Origin: Pholis gunnellus
Taxonomy: Eukaryota > Chordata > Actinopteri > Perciformes > Pholidae
Direction of reading: 5' to 3'
NCBI GenBank assembly: GCA_910591455.2
Contig: OU342806.1
Span: 23,086,933 to 23,150,932, forward strand
Length of the DNA stretch: 64,000 nucleotides
In this document: positions 37,878 to 49,500 of the stretch, one piece after another
Numbering within the stretch: position 1 is the first letter of the stretch
How the letters are laid out: each line of letters starts with the position of its first letter
Program-made: the position numbers and the translations under genes
Notes under the pieces: generated by a model
What the model was told of the DNA's origin: nothing
Databases searched by the model: none
The model's input: the letters and a program-made list of their open reading frames with translations, nothing else

Positions 37878-37955
37878 ATGACTACTGAAGCAACGTTGTT
37901 CGAACCTCCAGTTTACTCGGACGGAAGTATCTTTTCTCTCAGCAATGACCATCAG
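37878..37955 (+). CDS. evi5: Candidate first coding exon of evi5
   Basis: ATG at 37878 opens a 26-codon frame (MTTEATLFEPPVYSDGSIFS, then LSNDHQ) that ends exactly at a consensus donor CAG, gtaagt. The end phase is 0, which is what the next certain evi5 exon at 43518 needs. A stop codon lies directly before the ATG, so this would be a true start exon. The residues look like an ordinary protein N-terminus. It differs from the human EVI5 start as I remember it (MVTNKMTAAF), so it could be an alternative start or a chance frame. The intron would be 5.6 kb. Confidence 0.5.
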
Positions 37956-38689
37956 GTAAGTGATCGTAGGCAAGATACTGATTAGGAAGCCTGAGACTCT
38001 TTTCTGTGACCCAATGTGCTGGGCTGAAACTTCACTGTTACTTGAATAACTCTCAAGGTGAGGTGACATGTAATCATATACGTGCTGAAAGAACAGTGAT
38101 TAGTAAAAGCAGCATTAGTAGAAAGTAACAGTGATTTGTCTGAGTCTGATGCTCCCTTTTCTTGGCTCCTGTTTCCTGAACACATTGTCATATACTCTCT
38201 ATTCTGAGTGCTGCCACATTTTTTATGTTATATCCAAATGTTGATATTTGTGTCAATTTCAAACTCCAACCAGTTTGCTAGCCCACATCAGTAGACATGT
38301 ACAGTTTCCAAAAATCAATGTAAAAGTAAAGATAAGTCAAACAAAGCTAGCCTCCAGGTGGTGCTGTGGCCATAACTGAAATAAAACGTCAGTGCCCTCC
38401 GGATAACCCTAATGACATAGTCTGGCACTCAACTAGTCGTTTGTAAGGCAACTATTAGCCTACAGTGATGCTGTTATGGTCCAACCAGGATGACATGCTT
38501 GACCCCACTTTAGATTGTTTATTATCCAACACAAAGTCAATCGTGTCATATAGTCAGAAGTGTGTTTGAAACAAAAGTAAAATACATAATTACACTTCTA
38601 CTTCTCCTTCCACCCACAAACAAATATTTTTAAAATCAGTATTTCCTCTTTTTGAATGACGGAAAAAGAAGTAGCCTAGTTTAAGGTCT

Positions 38690-39056
38690 CTAATGTGCAG
38701 TTCCTCGTCACGAACACTCGGTGGTAGTGTTGTGTCAGGTTTGAGCGGAGGGCGCATGCTCCGTGCGATGTAAACATTTGGTAGGCCGCCGCCGTCTGTC
38801 TGCGCTCTGCAGACATTTGTGTACACGTATTATACGGCTGCATGGGCTGGACCGGGGAGTCAATGGGAACTAGCTAGCTAACTCAACACTGGCTAGCGTT
38901 CAAGTGGAAACCTAGCTATGCTAACTTGGGAAAAAATAGCCTATGTGTTCAGATAAAGTGTTGGGAAACCAGTCTTTTTCTAATAACAGTAGGACTATAC
39001 TTTGGTGCATGGGAAGCAGACGAGGTTCGCTGCGGCTGGTTGAAAACGCTTCAAGG
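38690..39056 (+). promoter_or_regulatory. evi5: Possible second promoter / alternative first exon of evi5
   Basis: A modestly CpG-rich stretch (CGGAGGGCGCATGCTCCGTGC, CCGCCGCCGTCTG) ends at a donor-like site (CTTCAAG, gtaaag) at 39056/39057. In the frame needed to join exon 43518 there is a TGA shortly before the donor, so this exon could only be non-coding or join elsewhere. A noncoding alternative first exon is possible. Confidence 0.35.
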
Positions 39057-42000
39057 TAAAGATGTTCTTGGTTTTTTTTCGGGCTCTGACTAAGTACTGG
39101 CGTGAACACTAACTCATAAAACGACTTGGAAGTTACCACTGTATCAGTTCAAGTGAGTGGTATGACATTACATCGAGAAAGTAGACAGTCAATACCAAAC
39201 TCTTGCATTTGGTTAGCGCAATATTAGCTTTTGTCACAGGTTTCCAGTCAAGCCATTGTAAGTTTAGCTTGAGGTTGGAAAAACTGGCTAATTAATTGGG
39301 AAGGGCTCCAGCTATCGCCTGGAAAGAAAATATAATTTGTTTGGATGAGTTTTTTTTTTTTTTTTTTCTTCTTTTTGGCAATGTCGAGTTAACTTACCGA
39401 TGTAACTATTTAACTCTACTGTAAGCCTCGTGGAGCTCGCCAACGTCGGCGCTTTCTGTGAGAAAGACACTGTTTACTGTTGCATTTGATGCTAGATCTC
39501 CATTTCAGCTCACTACACCAGCGAGCCATAAAAGGAACTTCTCTGTGTCGCGTCGCTCCTCTGGTCGCTGCCTGTAAACCAAATGTTTTTGGTGACAGCA
39601 TGATGTGTGGCCCCAGCAACGGGTTTAAACTGCTCAGCAGTGGCATTGGCGGCGTTCACGTGAAGGATATATTTAACTCAAACTGCCCAGAAGTGACCTG
39701 CAAATTACAACAACAACGCGGCTCTCGGGCCAGAGATTTACCCAAAGTTGAACTACCTTTAAACCTGCAGAAAGTACTTCTTACTCGACTGTCATGAAGT
39801 ATTACAGTAAGCCGCACCAGGTCTGATTAATACATGTGAGGACAAGGCTGTGAGAGAGTAAAGGAGGTGTTTGGTTAACGTGATGATCATGACTTGAACA
39901 CTATCTCTCACAGCATGTTGATCCAGTGAACTGGGAAAATGGGGCTATTGTTATGCAGAGCATATGCAGAATTCTCTCAGTGCTCAGCTTATCATGTATA
40001 GTGACACTTCTATCAGTGTAAAGGTCTGTGAGACCAGAGATGACCACGAAGCTGCGACGCAAACCTTCACAAGCTTTACTCTGACCCCCATCCTCAGTGT
40101 AGTTGCTGAGGAACATATCGTACTTTAGGGAGTAATAATGCATCTTTTGGGACTAAGAAGGGAGCAGAAGATGTGCGTGTAAGCCCGTATGTTGTTTGCT
40201 TTGTGTATTATTTGGGAGGTATCACAAACATAAACAATAATAAACAGCTGAGTGACTTTAAGAAGCTGTGGCATCTATCAAACAAAGTGAGTGAAAGAAG
40301 TGAGCCTTTCCAGTTAATGCCACATATGGGCATATCGCAGGAAGTAGTCGGTGGAAGACCAAATGCCAGTCGCTGATGGAGACAATGGAGTCTGCACACG
40401 CTTTCCCAGCAGAATGCTTAGCCAAGCAGTTGGTGTGTTAGATTGACCTTAGCTGTCACTGACACAGAATGAACTAGCCACGGCTAAAATGTATGTTATT
40501 GATTAAAACTTATTTTTTAATAAGGCTACTTTTTGCAGTGCAGGTTTTGCAGGCCAGGTGTAAAATAATAGCCGGTGGCTTTCGCTCTCATGTGGCTGCA
40601 TCATGAAGAATGGCCTTCAGCAAGACCATTGAGATGCTGATTGTACTCTGGGAAAATGTGAGCTTCCTTCTGTGTGTGAAGTGAAAGGCCTTTCTGTCTC
40701 GGCGTCTGTGTGTCATTGTCATTGTAAAGTCGGGCCTGTGTTTGAATACCCTCACACAGCACACGGACGGACGGCTTGTTTCCCCGAAGACAGCCATGCT
40801 CTCTCCTGCTGGGCACAGATAATTCTTCTTCACTGCCTACAAATAGCAATATGAAAGAGATGTAAAAGCGAGAAAGGGAGATGAATTAAGTCTTATTTTT
40901 CACCTCAGATGATGACTTTAAAAAGACTTCTACATTTGTCCTGGCTTAAGAGTTTATGACAGTTTTCTTCCCCCTGGTCCGTCTTACAGCACCGTGGGCT
41001 ATCTGTTGGGTGCCGTGCATTTTGAATTGGGGAAAAAGGGAACCGCGTCTCTGTTCTGCCTCTGGTCTTTCTCAGTTCCCCAATCGTCTTGAAGTTGTTT
41101 CGCCGAGGCTTTCTTCTCGCCTTGCTGTGCGTTTCATTAGCTATGCTCGCTGCGCCTCAGGGCCCCTTTTGAGTTCTTTGGCAAACAAAAGCAGAAACAA
41201 TCTCCTGTATCCAGGATTCACAGAGAAGCCTTGCTTCAGTTTGCCGGGCTTGCTAGAAGAAATGTAGGTTGTTTTTTTTTGCTGCTCATATTTTGATCCC
41301 TGAATTAGTTTTCAGGTCATTTGTAGTCTACTTAAAAGAAAAGTACAATAAGGCACACTGGTATATAAATAAGTAAATCAATTAATAAGGTTCATTATCA
41401 ATGAGGTACGTCATTATCAGAACGATTAGATGTCCTACGTTTCTTGTGTCGTTCAGGTGAATCTAGTCACAGTGTGTCAATTCTTTGTAAGCTCAATTAT
41501 GTATTTATTTGACTCCCGTAATTGCTTTTGTAATCTACATACGTATTCTGCAGACATTTTGTTACTCTTTCCTACAAAGTGAGGGTTGCCTTCTATAGCC
41601 TAGTTGTCATCATGGTGTCATCTCTCCAGGCTCATGTAATGCAGCCTGTAGCATCTACAGGATGTGGATCTGTTGGTTTAGCTGCCTGTCATGTCAGATT
41701 GTTGATGAAGGTCAGTAAATATGCCCCAAACCCACACACACTGTGAAAGCTCAGGAACAGGGTGTTGTTATGAAAACAGTACGTTTGGTGGACCAGCTTC
41801 CTGTACCCAGAGACCCCTGAGGTAGAACGTGTAACTTAATAAACAGTAGCTTTTATGATGCATCATTTAGAATGTTTAAAACGTTACATTTGTGGCCGTG
41901 TTTCCTTTATCGCAGTAGATGGGTCACAGTGGTGCTTCAGACAGGATATTTTGGGAGAGGGGGATGACACACAACTGCCATTGTAACTACTGTCCCCAGT

Positions 42001-43517
42001 TGGAATATCACCTGGGACGTTTATCGTCTATGCGTCATAACCACTGGGCCACAAGGGCGCCCTGTACACTGCAACTGGTTTGATTTCAGAATGAGTACAT
42101 AGTCATTTGTCCTGTTGCCTATTCCTACACACACTTCTCAAGATCTCGATCAATTGTCATCATCGTCCAAAACTGTTCTACCTCTATCAGATCTACGGTA
42201 CCCTATATCTACGTCTACAAAGGTAACCAGCTGTTAAACAGATAAATAAACAGTAAAGTCACTCAGTGTTTGTGTGCTTAGCTAAGCTATTTAAGTCTGT
42301 ACTATAGCACATTCCTATCAGCACGTTTACCATGATCCTTTCCTTTCCTCCACCTCCTTTGCTTTTCTGATACTCACAGAAAAATGACTCATCGTTTTAT
42401 ACACAGCAAGATGCATGACACGTTCAGTATCCTGCCTGGTGGCAGTTTTCAGACTTCCTGTTGGGTTGAAACCAAAGGCAAATCATTTTTTTATCAGGTG
42501 TGAGGTGAGTTTTCGCTGAGCGCAGAGGTCCACTTCCCGTTGTACGCTGATTTCAGCCGGAGACAGAAAGAAGTGCTCTAATCTTTAGGGGAGCACTTTG
42601 ACCCTTCCTGACAGTGTGATCAGCAGATGACTGCAGAGCAGCGGCCGAAGGTCTGACGAGTGGATTCCCGTCAGGATAGAACTTGTTTCTGACTTTTCAA
42701 TTGAATGTTTTTTTTTTTCATTTCTATTCGTGGTTTTCTCTTAATAAATACATACTGGACTTCCTCGTGGAGTATATAAGCAGCTGAAAGCCAATGATCT
42801 TGGATTATTTGGAGTAGCAGGTAGGAGTGTCTAGACCTGCATTCAGCTTTCAGTGTTGTGCATCAGGCGCTCACATCCTCTCTGTAGTCCCTGCTGGTGT
42901 GGACAGTAGATTGACCGTTGCTTCATGCTGTTGTCATTGCTGTGTGTGTGTGTGTGTGTCAGATGTCAGCTGTAGGTTATTGTTACATTGTGACAGAATG
43001 CATTCAGACCTGTGTGTTACAAGAAGCTCTTCCTCAGTAACACTGAAGTATTACATGTGGCACACCGGACTGTATTTGTGCAGAGGATTGGTCAAAGTTA
43101 AAGGTAAAGATGTCGGATGATAATCTTCTGAGAGCATCTCATTTTTTATATTGAGTGAGTTGACAGAATCATTAGTGATTGTCACTCAATTCATCATTTA
43201 AAACACTGGAAAAGTCTCTTAAAGTATTAATCTTGGTATCTGAAAGAGAGAAATTAGTTGAAAACTAAGCAGCTGAATCGATCCAGACGATACTGACTGC
43301 TGGATCTGTGCTACCAGTGCAGCTTTTTCATGGTTCTGTGCCAGAAATGATGTTTAAATACATCTTTAAATTTGATTTGATTTTAAGCAAAACATAACTG
43401 ACGGGGAGAGGAGTTAAGAAGTTGTCTGACTCAAGCTAGACTGCCCTGTGAAGCGGGTAGAAAATGCATAAACCCCCCCAAAAAAACATTGCTGAATGTT
43501 GTCTCCATCCTCTGCAG
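39057..43517 (+). other. evi5 5' intron region
   Basis: No further conserved exon was recognised. It has an 18-base T run (39350-39367), a decayed tRNA-derived repeat (about 41960-42066) and a short (GT)n at 42940-42958. An open 105-codon frame at 39480-39797 is not supported by splice signals. Confidence 0.55.
41960..42066 (-). repeat. Decayed tRNA-derived SINE-like repeat
   Basis: The text TTGGAATATCACCTGGGACG, then GTCATAACCACTGGGCCAC, resembles the reverse complement of a tRNA B box and A box region, now degenerate. It is similar to 52275-52380. Confidence 0.5.
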
Positions 43518-46500
43518 GTGGCGACAGACAAGGTTGCTTTAAAGCTGAGTTCTACTCTCTCATGGGTGAAGAACTCGGTGTCCCACACGGTCAGTCAGAT
43601 GGCTAGCCAGGTGGCCACGCCCACGTCCCTGCAGACCACCGCCACCTCCTCTTCCACGTCTCTGTCCTCGCCCGCCCTCTCGCCGTCCTCGCCGGCGCTG
43701 ATTAGTCCTGACGATGTGGAGCTGCTGGCCAAGCTCGAGGAGCAGAACAGGTGAGCAGTCCGTCTCTTAAGCTTCTCCTGCCCTTCAAATGAACACGTTG
43801 TGAGGTAGAGCGTAGATTATTACGCCGGATTAATACCACGTCTTCAGTAGTTAGTTACACAGAGATAGAGAGCACAGGCTGGCTGGCAATCACACACGCT
43901 GGGTTTTTTGGGGATTGTTTAAAACAATACAAATTAGGGATGCACTGATTCAACTTTATCAGTCCCGATACCGATACCTGGGCTTTGAGTACTGATCAGG
44001 CACCAGTGTTTATTTATTAGGCTGTATGTCTCAATGTTATTATTAAGATAATGGTGTCCGATACCGTTGGGCCATTGCCATCGATACCTGATCCGGTATC
44101 GGGCCAGTATTCGTGATCAGTATTGGTGTCGGTGCATCTCTGTTACAAATGTACAGGAAGTCCATTTGCACAATATGTTGGAAAAGTGTTGGATTTCTCT
44201 TCTTGTTGCTTTGACGAGATATATTGAAATATATTGAGATATTTGAAGCTGCCCCTGGTTAAAAGACTCATTGAACTACAGCAGTGTGTGTTTGCCTTTC
44301 ACTGAGTTCTCTTCTATTATATTAACATAATGGCAGAAAACAACGGTCAACAACAATTTGACCTTTTTAACTGAGAGCCTGAGGGAAGGAGCTCAGACTG
44401 TCCAAAAGAGGACAGGGTGGGTACACCCCCCCCCCCCCCCCCCCCCCCCCCCGCTTAACAGTGTGAGACAGGTTCTGGCCTGTGAGATAACTGGACTGTC
44501 TTTGTGCCGTGCAGCTGGTTCTCACCACCAGGAGACAGGTTACTATGCTCAGAAAAGTGAAAGCATTACACCTCAAACAAGTTAAACTTCCTCAGGAAGT
44601 ACAGTTGCTGTTGGTCCGTTGTGCCGGCTACAGTGATATTTTCATTAACTATTAATTATTTTTTTCTTTGCCTTGTTTTCTTTACACATTTGCACCTCTG
44701 TGACTGCCGTAGAATCATTCTGCACATCCCCCACCCGATCATATCTGCACACACACCTACAGGAGACGCACAACAGGTCGGGACTCGCCAACTAGCCGAG
44801 AATATAAAGAGTCAAATATGGTCGGAAGAAAAGAATCTCGATTTAGTTTTTTGGGGGTTTAGCTCGTTTGTTGAGAAGATTTTGAGTTTTTGTTCTTGGA
44901 CGGTTCGTGTGCTTTTTGTCAGTGCGTGCTCCTCGCACATGAAGGCAAAGTCATGGGTCTGTTTTTAGATTACTTTTGTCTGTCAGTTACATAGAATGGA
45001 ATTGTTAATATCTCCGCAAATCGACATCGTAGCATGCTTAGTTGTAGAGCTCCTAATTTATTGCAGATGTCATGTAACTCTGTACATCTGCCACACATTG
45101 AACTGTACAAGTCTTTTGTAAGTTGAGCTGTGTTCTCTGGGCCGTCCCTGACGTGCTCATTGTTCACATCAGATCCCAGTGCTGCTGAAGGGTGACGCAA
45201 CGCCCCTCTACTGCCAGCTTTGTGAATTCTTCCTCCGCCGTGACTCTCACCCATGGCTAGTGCACTCCGTGGCAGCATGGAAACCGAGCGCTCGGTTCAG
45301 AGTTGGGGATTGTGTCACAGTTAACTCCAGTGAAGGAAGACGGCGACGAAGCTTTCTGTTGAATGCAGATGTCGGTGACTCATCGGTACACCCACGACAG
45401 CTCCAGAATGCCGAGTGCTTTTCCCTCATAACGGGAGATCAAAACTAACCAGTTTCACTGTTTCATTTTCTCCCTGATTCCCCTCATGAAGCTCTGAGCA
45501 GACTCCCGTCTGGTAAGCACAAGTCGAGGTGTCGAGGGGCTCATTGTTCCGCTGCCCTTTGACCCCTGCCTCCACCCCGACACACAGCGGGGGGCCCCTT
45601 TTAACAAGACACACTGCTCTGCTGCCACGCTTTGCTTCTGATTGATTATGCGGTCTTTTCCTTTTGAAACACCGCCGTAGCAACATGCTGATACTTACCA
45701 AACATACACATCTTATAATCCTGTGTGTGTGTGTGTGTGTTGACAGACGAGTGCGACAACAAGAGGGAGGACTTTGGTATTCACATGTATGTTACAGATA
45801 CCGCGATCCTGCGCTTGTTTACCGGGTGTTTTGTGTGTTTGGTGAAGGCCTTTGTACCCTACAGAGCAGATAAAAGGGACAAGCATTCGTTCAGTAGTAA
45901 CACACGGACGAGGAAGTCCTGCGCTGACCGCTCCAATCTGTAAATCAGACAAGACGTTGCTCCAAAATTCCTAGAAACCAGAGACAGGAAGAGAACACCA
46001 TGAGTTTGGCTTGGTAAGGTTAAAAGTATTTTCAGCTTGTTCTCCTGCCGTAATGAACTGCAAATTGAAGTCATGATATTGTAACAGTCACATGCTTGGA
46101 AAAGAATGTGAAACGAATGGTTTGGCATTTCGTCCTAGCTCAAATTATTGTTCAAAACTTTCTTTTTCAACCCTGCAAGTATTGCTCGACTCCAACCAAT
46201 TCCTTGCACTGTTCTGCTACTCTGTGTTTGACTACTGGTGAATTATTTGCAGAGGTGCAGGTCTGTTCAGGTTCATGCGTAAACGCAGCCCGTCCCTGCA
46301 GCGCGTGTGACCATTTGTGACGGACTTTAAACGAAACAGACTGGAGAAGATTTCCTGCCACATTCTGGCCCCAAGATGTTCCTGTTTTATTCCCCCGTTA
46401 GCTCTCCGTCAGAGCGGAATACAAGTGAAGGAGCTCCGTAGCAGGCTGGTCTCTCTGGCGGTCCACTTCGCTCCTCCCACACGACCCACATAGGGCTGTA

Positions 46501-49500
46501 ACCCTAGACATTTTGGGAGCACCCTCACTGACGTCACAGGCTCCAGTGTAGAGGCCCAGGCTTCTTCTTTTTTTTTTTCCGAGATCAGGTGTCTGAGCCT
46601 TTGTGTGTCTGCCACGAGCTCCTCTGAGCAGCACAGGTCGTCAGTCCCAGCTTCTCTTTCTCTGCACACTGATCCTTGATTGGGTCACTCTGTCAGTAAC
46701 TGCAGCGACCAACTGATAAGAGTGATACAGTGCTAGATTAACCCGCTGAGGAATGCATCGCTTGAGCTTGTCATCCCCCCACCATGCACTTCAAATGCCA
46801 TCTATGATTGAAATTCAGATTTTACCGACGTCCAATATTCATTGTTGCTTTTATAACAGACCTGTTATAGTTTTGTATAAGCCATAAGCAGTTGCAAGTA
46901 GCAACACGTGTTTACTTTCCCTTTTGTACCATCATTCAATGCGTGTATGTTGTTTTTAATGTTGGTATTGACCTGCTACTATAAGAGGATTTAGGGGGCA
47001 TACATTCATTTAGAATGTACTTAAATTGTCCTTTATAATCATGTTGTGACTGCTGATGGCTGTTGAAGAAGCTGTTTCAAAGTGTTGCCAGTGATGGGGT
47101 CACAAAGCTGTAATATGAGCAAAGGTCTCCCATGTTCAACACTATCCCCTTGAAATGTGGGCGGCTTTGGTTTTCAACACTCAATGTTGTTTTGTACACA
47201 TTAACTCACTCAGTACCTTGCAGTTGTAAAAAAACAAGTCAGGTGGTTAATGTATTATGAGCCTATAAGTGTTTCTTTCAATTCTTAACTACGTATTCTT
47301 GAATAGGGTTTTGATAAATGATTGAAACAAGCGTTTGTTGTCCGTGGAGCAGTATTCTGTGTGTGCACAGCGTTAACGGTCACCTTCCCTGCAGGCTGCT
47401 GGAGACCGACAGCAAGTCGCTGCGCTCCATGAACGGCTCCAGGCGAAACAGCGGCTCCTCCCTGGTGTCCAGCTCCTCTGCCTCCTCCAACCTCTCCCAC
47501 CTCGAGGAGGACTCGTGGATCCTGTGGGGACGAATCGTCAACGAGTGGGAGGACGTGCGCAAGAAGAAGGAGAAGCAGCTCAAGGTGAGACCGGTGCTAC
47601 CTGTGAAGCGCCGCTTAAAAGCTTACCGACCCCCGACTGCTTTAGGAGCTTACTGACACACATCTGACCCGTCGGCTGAAAACAAGGCTAAGATAATCAT
47701 AGAGCTATGATTTCATAAATGTATTTTAGAGATCGTTGTCCATTTGAGAAGAATAAAAGCGTTCCTGAATATAGAGACGGGGCCTCCAATGATATTATGG
47801 ATGGAAATTAGGGCGGCCGCGGCTAGTCGGCATTAATGATCATGGCAACGCTGAAAGTGCTTCAACATCCATATTTTAAATCTCTTGTCCTTATAGCTGC
47901 TAAATACACTCCTAACACCATAGCGTGTCTGCCTGCTGCTTTAGTAATAACATTGAATCAGAGTTTTAAAGGAAGCATGCCGCTTTGTGTCACTGCAGAT
48001 GAACGGCACCCTCTCTCCCGCCAACAGTCCGAGCTTCTGTTGAGGCCAACACTCCGGCATCGCTCGGTCCGACAACTTATGTGCTCTGTTGATTCTCTAT
48101 CATAATATCTTCATTTAAGATTTCAGGGGTAACATATTTCTGTCGACCAATATCCCCGAAGAGAGCATGCTCCCACTGCAGGATCGTTTTGTATTACACC
48201 AGTACTCACTCCATAGTGTAAGAATATTTATAAGTCCAGAACCGCAAGCAGCACATCTTGATAGCACATTTAATGTGTAAACATTACATTACAGTAATTT
48301 AGCAGATGCTTTTATCCAAAGAGACTTACAATAAGTGTATTCAACATAGGTATTCAAGAGAACTACTAGTCATGAGTGCATCTCCTTAAACCTCTGTATA
48401 CATGTTATCTTGGGCTGCAGGATACAGTTTGTCAAAATACAATCAAATTAGATTTTTCTGGGGGAGAAATTAACCGTTTAGATTAAAAGTCAATTAATGA
48501 ATCGATAGAAAGATCGTCTTTAGTGGCAGCCCGAGTGCAAATGGCTTTAAACTCCACAAGAGAGTTCAGCTCTAGACTCTCGTGAGACACGTTTCACAGG
48601 CATTCGTATCAGCCTCTGAATGCCACAATGGCCATATCTGTTTGAGTGTTTACTCCGGCCAGAAATAATTCCCAAGGCTATCTTTGTTCTAGGTGACACT
48701 GTAGTGCTGTGCTTGAACTTGTTATTTTAGTTCTTGACATTTGAAGCTAATATTAGGTCGCTTGTTTCTACGGTTACTCTCCGAGGTCTTGTGATAATCA
48801 TATGCCCAGTCGCTGGCAGTTTAGATTTACACTGCACATGCAGCACAGTGGAACAATAGAAAACCCTGTTAAGTACTTTGTTGGATAACAGATAGACATC
48901 ATGGCAGCGACTCAGCAAGGAACTTGTAGTTTTCTTATGTACCGCTGCTCAGTATCACTGTGAGCAGGTCCTTAAGGTCACGTCAAACTATTCCTGGATG
49001 AATCCTGCTCTCCTACAGGGAGCATGCTTCTAGTCCATTCATTGCTCTGCTTTGAATTACACCCCAGCAGCCCAACAGTCACGGTGACACTTAAACCTGT
49101 CTCATCATCACCCATGATTATGCCTTTCTGATAGTCGGTCATAATTAAAGTCCATTTTCTGTAATCCGTTCACATGCAAAAAGAGTTGCTGTTCCATGAA
49201 CCCGTTGATGAAACCACACACATGCAAATGTGATGGAACATCCTCTGCATGGGCAGGGTTTCTGTTATTTGTTGCCACGTAAATGGGGAAGTGTTGAGCA
49301 GAACCTGTGAACATGCATGGGTGTTATTATGTAATTTAACAGAAGTAGTAATGACCAGATGGCTGCATCTAGGCTGGGAGGTTAATCATAACTGCTGAGG
49401 CCTCCACAAAATAACTATGCTTTCTTCCCCTTGGCTTACGGAGAAAGACAGATTCTGTTGCGCAAAGCACTTTTCTGCACTTGTCAGCAAAAAAAACCCT

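Noticed and set aside
39480..39797. 105-codon plus-strand frame upstream of the main evi5 exons
   Set aside because: No family match, no donor at its end and no frame link to exon 43518; it overlaps unremarkable DNA.
43464..43517. In-frame ATG at 43464 that would extend evi5 exon 43518 leftward
   Set aside because: The extension runs through a C/A-rich stretch and the acceptor TCCTCTGCAG; the match to EVI5 starts exactly after that acceptor.
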